From the NCBI GenBank assembly GCA_003427395.1, contig BFEA01000257.1:1795130-1849938 (forward strand): DNA of 54,809 nucleotides, read 5' to 3'. Every line of letters starts with the position of its first letter. Position 1 is the stretch's first letter. This DNA is from Chara braunii (lineage: Eukaryota; Streptophyta; Charophyceae; Charales; Characeae). Below are positions 1-9,931 of the stretch, one piece after another. The translations under genes and the position numbers were made by a program. The notes under the pieces are model-generated. The model searched no databases, was not told the origin of the DNA, and worked only from the letters and a program-made list of their open reading frames with translations.

Positions 1-264
1 GGAGAGGGAGGTAGGACGGGATCATTTTTGTCTGCAGGCAGATCCCTTCAGGCGAAGGAAAACACGGCGAGATCTTGCAGTATGGGCCCCCATTGACGGA
101 ATTTGTTTTGTTTTTTTGTCGTTTTTTCAGGTTTTTTTCTTTAATAAAAAAAAAATTCGCTTTTTCTTACAAATAGCTGAGTACACGAAGCTGACAACTC
201 ACGCTTCGTTTTTAATGTTCTTCGTTTTTTTCCGTTTTTCTTCTCTAAAATTCACCTTTTTAAT

Positions 265-358
265 ACCTACCAACCACTCCTCCTAAGCCTATACAGTAGA
301 CCCCTGCAAGCATAGCTACCCCTCATAATCAAGGGGTTGCATGTTGCCCCCCGCCCTT
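265..358. repeat. dispersed repeat, copy 1 (mate at 11578-11690)
   Basis: This segment shares a series of words with 11578-11690: ACCTACC near the start, ACTCCTAAG or CTCCTAAG, a TATACAG motif, GACCCCT, CATAGCT, and GGGGTTGCATGTTG against GGGATGCATGTTG. The order is the same in both. The family is not recognised and the copies are diverged. Confidence 0.5.
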
Positions 359-589
359 ACGCTTCAGCAAGGGAGGGGAAAAATAAACTTAAAAAAAAAA
401 AAAAAAAAAAAAAAAGGATCCATTTAAGAAACGAAAACAAAATATAAATACACAAACGGTCGCCTGTATTTCCATGGAGTAAATAAAACTCTCCTAGCAT
501 TAAGAGCGTTTAAAAACGTAATAATTATTATTATAGACTTATAGTATTATTGATTTTTAATTTTTTTTAATCATTTTGACCATGTTCAA

Positions 590-590
590 T

Positions 591-633
<43 letters not shown>
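590..633. repeat. (ATT)n microsatellite
   Basis: An uninterrupted trinucleotide run lies within the probable intron. Confidence 0.95.
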
Positions 634-634
<1 letters not shown>

Positions 635-726
635 TCATTAGTATCATTAATTTATTATGTATTATTACGTATCATGTTCGGGAAGGAAAAAAAAATGCAA
701 GAAAGTAAATACGGCAGCAAGCTCAC

Positions 727-1908
727 CTTTGAAACTGCATACGCTATGTCATCCGCAGTGACGTTGTCGTCAACAAGAACCACATCGCCCAGAGGAGCAG
801 GAAATCGCGCCATCGGCCTTCTACCCAAGTCCATCACAATCTCGATAAGATTGTCCAAATTTGGATGACTGGCAAGTTTTACCTTTATCCGTTCAGGCAG
901 CAAATCGACCAGGAGGTTAAGTTCCTCCTTCAGCAGTTCCCAGATTCTTCTGCTGATCTCATCCTCCTCCTCCTCCTCTTCCTCCTCCTCCTCCTCCTCC
1001 TTAGAAGGACGACTGCCACCATCGCCATCCCTCAACGAAGAAGAAGAAGAAGAAGAAGAAGAAGAAGAAGAAGAAGAAGCCAACTGAGAAGGAGAAAGAG
1101 AGGAAGACGAGGAACGAGAATTGGATGGAGACGTGGACAGAAGGGATGAGGAGGTGGCCGAAGAAGGGGAGGTGTCTCCAGTAGCTAATGACTTGTGCGG
1201 CAGAGGCGAGGAGTCGTCCGATCTTGCTCTATCAATCAACGACGACAGCCCTTTCTCTTCCCCCTCTTCCAGGTCATCCTCCTCCTTCCCCGATGCTGCG
1301 GCAGCCGCGGCGGCGTGCCGCCGCCATAGCTGATCGCCGCCCCCACTCCTTTCATCAGCACAACCATCCAACGTCCCAGCCACTCGGCGACGCCATAGCC
1401 GGTCGCCACGTGTCAGCCCGCCGGCCATCCTTCCCCCTCCATGTATCCGCCCCCCGCCCGCTCTTGCACAGAGAAAGCACACCTCCACCTCCCCCCCTCC
1501 ATCTGCAAAGCTCCTCCTCCTTTCGAGCTGTCGTGGCCGACTGTTCGCCCATAAGAGTTCGCGCCATTCGACACCACCACGCCCATGGCTTAACTGCAGC
1601 TCGCGCGCCCCCAGGCCGCACCGCGCTCCCGGCAGGACGACGGAACGAAGGCAAGCAGGAGGAGGAGGAGATGGTGGAGATGGTGGAGAAGGGGGAGGAG
1701 ACAGACAAGAGCCAGCAGCAAAAGCTGGAGACCCCGGCGCCGACGCAGATCGAGGTCGAGACGGACATAGAGAATGGGATCGGGACAGATACAACGATGA
1801 TCTCATCCCCCGTCCCGGGCCATCTCCACTGAGAGCAGCTTGCTGCCCTGCGGCGGCAAAACCGCTACGTGGATGCACTTGGTACAGACTAAGTTGAAAC
1901 CCGGACAT
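727..1908 (-). CDS. ycf45-like: first exon of a nuclear gene for a plastid Ycf45/SPD1-like (SpoIIIAA-type AAA ATPase) protein
   Basis: Seen: an ATG at 1908 opens 394 codons ending AAG, followed directly by GTGAGC, a good splice donor in phase 0, at 726-721. Residues 1-110 are Ser/Arg/Ala/Pro-rich and acid-poor, as in a transit peptide. Residues about 276-291 are a pure Ser run and 303-315 a pure Glu run, both encoded by GAA-type microsatellites. The last 75 residues carry the motifs NLLVDLLPERIK, EIVMDLGRRPMARFP and AYAVSKV. Known family: this is the conserved N-terminal block of Ycf45/SPD1 proteins, chloroplast relatives of SpoIIIAA whose C-terminal half is an AAA ATPase required for plastid development. 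Inferred: the ATPase exons lie outside the window to the left. The start and the low-complexity middle are uncertain, because codon bias there is set by repeats. Residues beyond the donor are read-through and are excluded. Confidence 0.7.
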
Positions 1909-2050
1909 GGCCGCAAGCCACCACCGCTGAATGCTCCTCTCTTTCCCTCCTCTCTCCTCTCTCCTGCCTCCTCCTCCTCCTCCTCCTATTGGGTTTAATC
2001 ATCCCCCGGCCTGTCCCTCCCCCCTGTACCCATGGCCTAGCGTGCTCACT
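1909..2050 (-). promoter_or_regulatory. likely 5' flank/leader of the Ycf45-like gene
   Basis: This 140-bp stretch lies between the start codon and a foldback element. On the plus strand it is a CT-rich tract (CCTCTCTCCT and CCTCCTCCTCC around 1945-1985), so the sense strand is GA-rich. I see no clear TATA box, and the promoter role is inferred from position only. Confidence 0.3.
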
Positions 2051-2234
2051 CGAATAGAACGCCCGGTCATTATAGCCGTTTTGGGGCCAACTTTCAGTCC
2101 AGATGCAGCGAGAATGACCAGGGGCAAGGTCCCACTTGCGCAAATTAGGAGATTTCGGCCGTTGATCTTTGCTATCTACGGTCGGTATCTCTTAATTCGT
2201 GCAAGTGGGGCCTAGCCCCGGGCGTTCTCTTCGG
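2051..2234. mobile_element. foldback (MITE-like) element, nested inverted repeats
   Basis: The outer arms are CGAATAGAACGCCCGG (2051-2066) and CCGGGCGTTCTCTTCG (2218-2233), complementary at 15 of 16 positions. A second arm pair lies inside at 2131-2153 and 2187-2209, complementary at about 20 of 23 positions. The left arm continues as TCATTATAGCC, exactly as in the hairpin element at 53606, and the interior word TCCAGATGCAG (2098-2108) corresponds to the CCCGATACAG loop there. It therefore looks like a longer member of that family. No transposase is encoded. Confidence 0.6.
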
Positions 2235-2284
2235 CCGATAACGACTGGTCTGCCATATCTTAGATGATGCCCACGAGGAGCACG

Positions 2285-2520
2285 ACAGAGGGATGAACAC
2301 GAAACAATACAGAACACCCCCCGCTCAGTGCTCACGCCCCGCTTGTGCACTCGATGCCGGACGCAACGGATACGGTGGGGACCACACAGATTCTTTTGAA
2401 TCTTTTTCGCCCGTTTACCACAACATCGGACTGATCACCGCGACGTCATCGCTCATTCCACACGGACTGATCACCGACGTCATCGCGCGGGGGACGAAGG
2501 GATTTCAAGGAAAAACCAAT
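2285..2520. repeat. duplicated segment, copy 1 (mate at 3122-3345)
   Basis: Both copies share, in order, GAGGG, ACACGAAAC or ACACAAAAC, ACACCCCC, CGCTTGTG, CTCGATGCC, GTGGGGACCACACAGATT, TTACCACAAC, ATCACCNCG and ATTTCAAGGA. The function is unknown. The copies are about 840 bp apart in direct orientation. Confidence 0.75.
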
Positions 2521-3121
2521 AAGTTCAAACCGCGCACGGACCCCGCCCACAGAGGGGAAACAAATTCTGACTGATGCTGAATCTGGGCGGGGCCGCCGCG
2601 CAGAGTTTCTGATTCTGAATCTGAATCTGGGCGGCCCTACGAGCCTCGCTCCACCACTCTCCGAACTCTTTTTTTTTTTTTTTTTCACTCTCCAAACTCG
2701 ATTTCCGGCGGTGAGTAACGACTTTTAACACTGGAAGGTCGCCCACGCTCCACCACTCACCACGCGGGTGAGAGCAAAAGACCACCGGGGCCGAGGTCCC
2801 AGTGGCAAAGAGGATTGGATTGGTTTCAGCTCCTGAATCTGGACATGTTTCTTGCGTGGATGCAGAAAAGCAGTCCAATCGCAATTTCCTGCACTTCGCC
2901 ATGAATACGTCCACATTCCGCCTTTAAATCCAATCCTTTTGGCTAGAGGGACCTAGCCCCCGAGTGGAAGAAGGCAAGGCCGGCCTTTGGAGGGAGGGGG
3001 GGGAAAAAAACCGTGGTGAGTGCTCACCACAGCCCACTCACCACCCAAAAATAGGATTGGGGCCCCAAACATATTGAATGCATCAGGTCAGCTTTTTTGT
3101 TCAGATTCGTTCTCAATTTTG
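2521..3121. other. spacer between the duplicated segments, no gene seen
   Basis: It contains a short direct repeat of TCTGATTCTGAATCTGGGC type around 2570-2635, a T run near 2669-2685 and TCACCAC words. No protein domain is recognised in any frame. Confidence 0.5.
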
Positions 3122-3345
3122 GAGAGAGGGGGACAAACACAAAACAAGACAAGACACCCCCTGCCACACCCGCGCTTGTGACCTCGATGCCCGATGGAAC
3201 GGGCACCGTGGGGACCACACAGATTGTTTCTCTCCTTTTAGCCCTTTTACCACAACGGATCACAAGGCCACAACATCGGTAGTCACTCAATCCACACAAA
3301 CTGATCACCACGTGCCAAATGAAGAAATTTCAAGGAGACCAAGAA
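3122..3345. repeat. duplicated segment, copy 2 (mate at 2285-2520)
   Basis: See copy 1. This copy is more decayed, with a short insertion before the GATCACC word. Confidence 0.75.
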
Positions 3346-4057
3346 GTTCCGGGCACACAGAGGCCTCAGCACCTCACCCGCGTGGCGGTGCAACTAGTCC
3401 CTTGTTCTGACTTTCGGACCGTGGTCAGTTGTGGACCGGTGAAGCATCTCACCAAAAGCCTGCTGTGGTGGGTCGCAGAGGGAGGCCCGTCAGGCCGGAA
3501 TCGACAAATTTATGTCACGGAAAACTATGGTTACGGACGACTCCCCTGCGCGAACGTAATTGTTCGTAAACATAGGTCATGAGTTCAAAACCCACCATAC
3601 GAAGTCTGATGAACACAGTCAGTTGGCGCTATGCCAAGAGGGAAGATTTGTCAACTGCCTCTCAAGGGTGCCCTGTTTCGTCAGATGCCCCTCAAGCTTT
3701 GGGACTCCTCCCTTCTTCTCCTTCTTCTTCGTCTTCTTGTGCATGTGTCAGTAAGAGCACCAAAGGCATATGAACGTGAGTGAATAACCATGGATTCTTC
3801 TCGTGACCTTGTCCGCAACTATCTGGTCTTGGGGATTAAAGCAATCTGTCAAGGAAACTTGTACGCATAAGAACCAACATGAAACCCCAGTCAACTTTTA
3901 AGGAGAAGATAGACGGTAAGAAGTAAACTGGTTTTGACCAATTTATGAATGTATCCGACTAGGAGCAATACTCTTTCAAAATTCTTATAGGTTCCTTCAA
4001 TGGAAGGGTAGAGTTTTCGCATGCAACTCTGAGATCGCATGGAATCGCTCCACCGTT
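3346..4057. other. non-coding stretch, possible LINE 3' region
   Basis: No domain is seen. A tRNA B-box-like word GAGTTCAAAACCC occurs at 3580-3592 with no matching A box. The right part borders the minus-strand LINE remnant and could be its 3' end, but there is no terminal repeat or A-tail to fix the limit. Confidence 0.35.
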
Positions 4058-5540
4058 TTAATGCAAGGATGAGGAAACTTGCAGACCTACTACAAAAGGG
4101 TTATATCTAATGTGTTCCAATAAAATATAGAGTTGAAGAACACAGACAAGAGGAGTCAGGGGGCACCCTTGCCTAAGGGACCTTGTTAGCTGAACTTGAA
4201 ATTCCTCAAATAGTTGACCGTCCACTATCACCACGGAGGTGGTCTGTGCATACATCGCCCGGATCCAATTAGAAAAACCTTCACCAAACCCCATCTTGTT
4301 CAGTGTGGTGGACACAAAGGCCCACCCCACTTTATTGTACGCTTTCTCCATATCCAATAACAACACCGCCACCTCTTTTTTTTTTTAGCGCCTAAACCGT
4401 CATTAATATGCTCTCGAAGTCCCCTGTTCCCACCCCATTAAGTGAGGGAGCTCTGCAAATAAACGAATTGCAAGTGTCTTAGCTAGTATTTTGTAAGCCT
4501 CGTTTAGGACAGAGATCGAGCGGTAGTGCGCACCTCTCTCTTATCTCATTTTTATATAAAAGAGAGATGACTCCTTTAACAATATTACCAGGCAGGTAAC
4601 CCGTCTTCAAAACCCTATTATAAATATGACCTAAAAAAGGAAAAAATGCTTCCCATGAGCTAAGGAATGGCTCCACGGGGAGTCTGGCAAGGCCTGGACA
4701 TTTCCCCAAGGTCATTTGTGTGACAGCCTGCAAAAGCTCCCTCTGTATTAACGGAGTTTCAAGGGTGAGTTTGGTATTGGCATTTATACATGCTTTCGTT
4801 TTGGCCAAAAATTGAGAGTCCAAATATATGTGTCAAAATGATCATAAGGCGTCTTTGTGGACATTATGTCATGGAAGTATTTAAGCATGAACAAGAACAG
4901 AGTCTCTGTGTTTGTGGCTCCAGAAAATTGTAAATCAAATAGACGAATTAGTTCTCTAATTTTTTTGTTTTAGTGAGCCTTAGGATTAGAGGTCTAAATG
5001 TCAGTTTCGTCATCTTGTCATATCTCATTGTTCCTCTGATTCTAAGTCACTCAAGCTAGTTTGTTTGTTGTTGTAGTTTTAGCGTTTCCAATTGACAAAG
5101 GGCATCCTTCTGTTTTTACAACCAATAGTAGTTCAAAAAATGGTTTAAACTCACTTGAGCTTCATTTTGTTCTATTGTTTGATTACATTTTAATTCTCTC
5201 CAATTACAGTTTGCAACTTTCATCTGGAAAAATACTATTAAGATTTCCCTAACGATAATCCGCCCAACTTCTGGCCATCAGTCTTCAGAATAAAAAAATT
5301 ATTTATCCATCATCCAACTTCTTATTTTGTCACTCACCCATGTCAAAATTATTTTATCCGTCAAGCGATTTACATGTAGTCTAAAATGCAGGTGCAACCT
5401 TTTGTATAAAATTCATAGATAGAATGTCAATTAAAACTGGGTAGTGATCCGAGATTGACGACACCTAGTATTCGGACAAGACACATCGATCCAAGAATAC
5501 ATCCCGACTGCAATAAAGTCAAAACACCTAAAGGGTTGGG
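4058..5540 (-). pseudogene. LINE remnant: endonuclease and reverse transcriptase, broken
   Basis: Read on the minus strand, the order is endonuclease then RT. ISDHYPVLID is encoded at 5455-5426, the SDH active-site motif of APE-type LINE endonucleases, with a stop a few codons upstream. At 4823-4560 come LLQAVTQMTLGKCPGL, LPVEPF and GYLPGNIVKGVISLLYK, the pre-RT and motif 0 region. A frame change near 4540 leads to YRSISVLNEAYKILAKTLA. At 4372-4150 come LLLDMEKAYNKVGWAFV (motif A) and SLRQGCPLTPL (motif B). The YADD motif C and the C-terminal domain are absent, so the copy is cut after motif B. The frame changes and stops make it non-functional. Confidence 0.85.
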
Positions 5541-6677
5541 GGAAAATATCAGTTGATCAGGGGTCATACCATATATATATTTATGGTCCTCTGGATTCAT
5601 CACCGGAAAAATATTATAAAGCTCTGTGATTTCAAAAAAGACATCAACAACACGCTATCTAACCTTAGTGGTCTCGGATAAGGAGAGTCTAGGCCCGGAT
5701 TAAATGTTGTGTTTCAATCACAAAAAATTACAAATTTTTCTGTTTCTAAGATCCAACCTGGAAGATTTGAAAATAATTTTGTTTTTGCTATATAATCATT
5801 AGTGACATACACCATCATAATAACCCTATAGAATTTGATTCAGACCCAACGACCCGCCTGGGTCTATGTACTGGTCAATAAGGAACAATTTATGTTTTTG
5901 TGTATTGAGATCGCAACACTGCCTTTAGTAGCCCAAACTTGAAGGGCATGCCTCCATTGACTGACTTCGCAATCTTAGCTTTGTATAATTTGGTATCTTG
6001 TAGGCAAATTATCTATTCGTTTTTAGAATGGATCCAAGAGGAAATCCTAACTCATTTCTGTCTGTGGGATGCGTAGCACACTTTATTCGGCATAACTTTT
6101 ATGATGGTCTGTGTCTCTAAACTGTTGGATACAGTCAGAGAGAAAAAGATTGGGATTACCTTCCTTCGATGCTTCTGTTGCAGCCAAGTTCAAGACCGGT
6201 GGCGTTGTTGTCATGACCCTTGCCTTGAAGTGATCAGAGGTCAGAGCATCAACCGCATCAAATCATTGGTTAGCCACGAAAATAACTATTTTGCTGACAA
6301 ACATGAGACTAAAAAGATAGGCGTCAACGGATATAGTAAAAAAAAAAACAAAAAAAAAAACACTACAAAACAAAACTAAAACGAAACCGCCAGATGGCAG
6401 ATGTCGAAGTGACACTGGCAGGGCATCTGCCCTGATGAGACGAGGGTGCTGCCTGTTTTCATAGGGCAACAAATAAGTTTGTCGCTTTTCCTTTTTTAGT
6501 TTTTAGATTTATTTTTATATTTGTTTTAGCTTCTTCTTAGATGTTTCTTCTTAGATTTTTTTTTTTTTTTAATTCTTCCTTGTTTCACTTTCTGACAATG
6601 ACATTCGTCATCATGCACCCGTTGCTTTTTGAAACGGGCAGCATGAGTTTGGATACCCGAACCTGACACTTTTGGCG

Positions 6678-6680
<3 letters not shown>
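5541..6680. other. AT-rich stretch, possibly the decayed 5' part of the LINE
   Basis: The endonuclease N-terminus would be expected on the minus strand around 5550-6080, but I could not recover its QETH motif. The rest holds poly-A and poly-T runs (6340-6360, 6558-6571) and no gene. Confidence 0.35.
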
Positions 6681-6733
<53 letters not shown>

Positions 6734-6734
6734 N

Positions 6735-6822
<88 letters not shown>
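6681..6822. repeat. (GA)n microsatellite with one N
   Basis: About 70 GA units, with a single undetermined base at 6734. The Arg-Glu and Leu-Ser open frames across it are artefacts of the repeat. Confidence 0.98.
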
Positions 6823-6827
<5 letters not shown>

Positions 6828-7450
6828 GGTGAGAGAGCTTACCTGGCGGTTGTCCCCTTATGCTACTTCCATCTATAGGATAAACAAAATCGAATGAATC
6901 TACCGCTAGAACATGGAAATATGCACTGCTACATTGCCCCCCTCTTTTTGTTTCCACGAGACTACTTAAGCAATCTGTTCGTTTTCGAGGGTGACCCCAG
7001 GGACCTATAGTCCCTGAAGTTGCGGGAACGGACGATGCTAAACCCGTTCGTTTCAGGTAAGGGTCGGTTGTTTTCAGGTTTTTTTTTTTTGTTTTTTTTT
7101 TTTCTGCTTATTTTTTTCTTTCATTTTTTCTTCTTTATGGGCTTTCCCCCCCCTGCTTGTTGTGGCGTTGTTTAACTGCGCCCATTCACTTGTTGAAACG
7201 AGCGGCAGTTACTAACAGCACCCGAACATGGACTTGTTGGCGACCGGGTGCGGGCGAGTGCTGCAGCAGATTAAAGGAAACCCTTTTGAGCTTGACTCTA
7301 GTTCGACTCTGTGAATTGACTAAGGGGAAAACGAGGGGGCAAGAAGAAGAAGAAGGGAGAAAAATAAGAGAAAAGGGAAATGGCCGCGAATATGGTCATG
7401 GTCGAAAAACGGGTGCAGCCCCAAAAGATTCTAGGAGTTGATGGGACTGC
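6823..7450. other. non-coding stretch before the hairpin array
   Basis: It holds T runs (7079-7102) and a purine-rich part (7320-7380, GAAGAAGAAG). No gene is recognised. Confidence 0.5.
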
Positions 7451-7749
7451 GCCTGTTCATTTTGAGCAGGCAACAGTAAATGGTTGAGTTCAACCATTTC
7501 CAGGAGCACCTGGCCTGGGAAAATGACCAGGTACTTCTGGGGGTTCATGACCTTGGTCCTCTAGAGGAAAACCAAGGCATCTAGCTCCTGGCCGTTGATT
7601 TAGATCGAGGATCAGGAGCACCCACGGATTTTGCCTGGTTGTGGGCAAAGCAACTGCCCACATGCCATCTGCTGGCTATAAAAGCCAGCACTCCTCCCAA
7701 CAGTCTTACACTTGTGGCAAAGCTGTTGGGCCATTCACTTGAGTGAATG
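7451..7749. other. run of eight consecutive hairpins with unrelated sequences
   Basis: Stems (left/right arm): GCCTG/CAGGC at 7451/7467; AAATGGTTGA/TCAACCATTT at 7478/7490; CCAGGAGCACCTGG at 7500 with CCAGGTACTTCTGG at 7527 (12 of 14 paired); CCTTGG/CCAAGG at 7551/7572 enclosing TCCTCTAGAGGA; GCTCCTG/CAGGAGC at 7584/7613; TGTGGGCA/TGCCCACA at 7640/7655; TGCTGGCT/AGCCAGCA at 7670/7683; CATTCACT/AGTGAATG at 7732/7742. They follow one another with little sequence between them and no two share an arm sequence. The region has no open frame of note. Whether it acts as RNA or DNA is unknown. Confidence 0.7.
7677..7683 (+). promoter_or_regulatory. TATA-box-like element in a hairpin loop
   Basis: TATAAAA overlaps the loop of the TGCTGGCT/AGCCAGCA hairpin. 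It matches a plant TATA box, but no transcript or gene is identified downstream, so function is only possible. Confidence 0.3.
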
Positions 7750-8685
7750 CTGGCTGGCTGCTACTATGGGGCGGTGCTGCCGGAGAGAAGGTGTTGCTCT
7801 TGGGGAACTGGTGATTTGCAAGTTAGAGGAGGTGATGCTGGTGGAAGTGTTGAAGGTCTGCAAGAGCACTAAAGGAGGAGGACAACCATAGTTGGAGGTT
7901 GGTAGCTTACTGCTCCACCCTCGTGCTGGTACTATGGCAGTAAGGCTGCGTTAGGGTCGGATGGTGTGGCGAGCGACACGTATTTTTAATGGGGTTATGT
8001 TGTTGGACTGCTGCCGCGGCTTCAAGACCTTCCTAAGGGAAGGTGCAGCCGGATTTGTCGCATGGTGCCAACACTTTTTCTAATGTGAGTGTGGGGAGGT
8101 GATGCTCAATCAGCAACACGACAACGACAGTGTATCCGGTGGGATCATGGTGTCGAAATTGGCGGTGGCGGCGACATTTTTATTGCGCAAGGAAGTGTTG
8201 TCTGGTTGGCGGCATGTCGACGACTTTTTTTTAGGGGAAGTGTCGTCGAAGTTGTGTGGCGATATTGCTTTGTTGTCGAGCGTCAGTGATGCTGAATTTG
8301 TGTGGCGGAGTTTTTCTTATACGGCAGTGTGTCTGGAAGGTGGCGGTAACGTTTTGGTCGTGCGACATTGGCAGTGTGACCATATTGAGGGGTTGACACT
8401 TGTGGCAAGCCGCTGTTAAATTTTGGAACTCGCAGCGTACGCGGCAGAGTAGTCATTGGGCCTCACGACACATGAAATTTTGAGCTAGAGCCACCTTTAT
8501 TTTTTTACGGCGTGCGAAACAAGCGGGGTTTGAGTTTGGGACCATCCTGTACTGCGGTGGTAGCATGAGACAATCTGGGACCATTTTTGGACCAGAATCT
8601 CCCAGATAAGGAGCCACTAATCAAAAAGAAAAGTTTGAACTTTTGAAAAACAATTCCGAGAAATTAGTAATAATAATAATAATCA
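7750..8685. other. GTG/GGC-rich stretch without a recognised gene
   Basis: A 106-codon plus frame at 8099-8419 lacks any domain and lies in biased GTTG/GGCGG sequence. I do not call it a gene. A short ATA run (about 8670-8683) ends the stretch. Confidence 0.45.
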
Positions 8686-8689
8686 GGGT

Positions 8690-8880
8690 TACCAGCCCGT
8701 ACGTACGGAGGCCCCCGGGCGGACCTCCATCCATCACCCATTGCCATATTGGCAGGGTGACCTGACCAGACAGCGGTTGCAGGCACCCGGGCTAGGCAGA
8801 GAGACCTACCCCCCTGCTCAGCCCTGGTTGAAGCGGTTGAAGCGATTGCACGGGGACTTCGGGAGCTAGGTATGAACATG
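8690..8880. repeat. dispersed repeat, copy 1 (diverged mate at 11230-11420)
   Basis: Shared elements in order are GACCAGACAGC, a CCCCCTGCTCAGCCC or CCCCCCAGCCC block, a GAAGCGG word, then GCACGGGGACTTCGGGAG against GTACGGGAACTTCAGAC. Family unknown. Confidence 0.4.
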
Positions 8881-8935
8881 CTACTACAGGTCTTCATGAG
8901 GGTGCACAGTGTTACGTTGTATTTCTACTATAGTG

Positions 8936-9460
8936 TTTTTGATGGCAGAGAGTTGGGGATCCTCCGTTCCCTCGTATATCCCTGGAGCCCGTTCCGGTCC
9001 CGCGGTAAGGTGCAGTATCTCCTGACACCCCCGACATCCCGTACTAAGGAACTGCTATGCCAGCCTCAACCCTATGCTGCATACTAGGATGATAGCCAAC
9101 CCTGAGTCATGTGTGTATTGCAGTGTTCTATTGTGTTGATGGTAGAGAGCTGGGAATCCTCTGTTCCATCGTATATCCCTGGAGCCCATTCCGGACCCGC
9201 AGTAAGGTGCAGTATCTCCTGGCACCCCCGACATCCCGTACTAAGGNAAGGTGCAGTATCTCCTGGCACCCCCGACATCCCGTACTAAGGAACTGCTATG
9301 CAAGCCTCAACCCCTAAGCTACGTACTAGGAGGATAGCCAGCTCTAAGTCGTGAATCATGGACTGCATCATGGACTGTGTGTATTCACCCTGGAGAATCG
9401 TTGATAGTGATGGTAGAGAGCTGGGGATCCTCCGTTCCATCGTATATCCCCGGAGTGCGG
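8936..9460. repeat. tandem array of a ~198-bp unit, two full and one partial copy
   Basis: The word GATGG(C/T)AGAGAG(T/C)TGGG starts units near 8940, 9138 and 9409. Each continues to CATCGTATATCCC (CTCGTATATCCC in the first), and the first two to GGTGCAGTATCTCCTG and CATCCCGTACTAAGG. The second unit contains a 43-bp exact duplication joined by a single N at 9247, probably an assembly join. The third unit stops after CCCCGGAG. Confidence 0.8.
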
Positions 9461-9502
9461 CCTCCTAAATTTTTGGAGAGGCTCAAAACAGGTTCTCCAG
9501 TT

Positions 9503-9554
9503 GCCTGGTGCCATGTACTGGTGTTTAAAACACCAGTATGTGGGCACCTGGGCT
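9503..9554. repeat. perfect-centre hairpin
   Basis: TACTGGTGTTT (9516-9526) and AAACACCAGTA (9528-9538) are perfectly complementary around one base. Imperfect pairing extends outward through GCCTGGTGCC and GGGCACCTGGGC. It is probably a small foldback element. Confidence 0.6.
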
Positions 9555-9865
9555 GCAGGCCTGACACCTCGAACTCTGGAAGCACGAAACGAAAATGCAA
9601 CCGCCAATCCAATTTATCAATGGCAGGCCCAGCATTTGAAGTTCTGGCCTCATTTTCTTGTGGTGACAAGTTTCAAAGCTGGGTCTCTGTACTAGTGGTT
9701 TAAATTTACCAGCTAAACTAAGCTACACAAGAGTTATGGGTTCACTCGATTCCTACGCTGCTTTGTGCGGGGAGCAGAACCCTCTTAGGCTCCGAACACC
9801 TGGTCGCAGCTGGAAGGCGGATACAACACCCACCCACCAACCAGGAGGGGCAAGCCGACTATCTC

Positions 9866-9931
9866 AACTGGTGAACCCACGACCTCCAGAATGCCGCTTC
9901 CATGCTCTACCAACGGAGCTAGGCCGCCGGC
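9866..9931 (-). repeat. tRNA-derived SINE, copy 1
   Basis: On the minus strand an A-box-like TAGCTCCGTTGGTAGAG (9921-9905) forms a perfect GCTC/GAGC D-arm. It is followed by AAGCGGCATTCTGGAGG and a B-box GTGGGTTCACC (9880-9870). The same AAGCGGCATTC-GGAGGT word occurs in the copies at 12085 and 54636. The acceptor stem does not close, so it is a tRNA-derived repeat and not a tRNA gene. Confidence 0.6.

Larger units (their letters stand above)
1..654. other. AT-rich non-coding DNA, probable intron of the Ycf45/SPD1-like gene
   Basis: No coding sequence is recognised here on either strand. The stretch holds T-rich sequence, a poly-A run at about 391-414 and an ATT microsatellite at 590-633. 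It lies directly downstream of a splice donor on the minus strand, so I infer that it is intron sequence continuing beyond the left edge of the window. Confidence 0.5.

Noticed and set aside
655-726. Codons beyond the splice donor as part of the Ycf45-like protein
   Set aside because: Similarity to the family stops at AVSKV and GTGAGC follows directly. The remaining residues are hydrophobic read-through of the intron.
3535-3600. SINE or tRNA at GAGTTCAAAACCC
   Set aside because: A B-box-like word is present, but no A box at the right distance and no match to the other tRNA-derived copies.
6672-6957. Arg-Glu and Leu-Ser repeat proteins
   Set aside because: They are translations of the (GA)n microsatellite, including an N.
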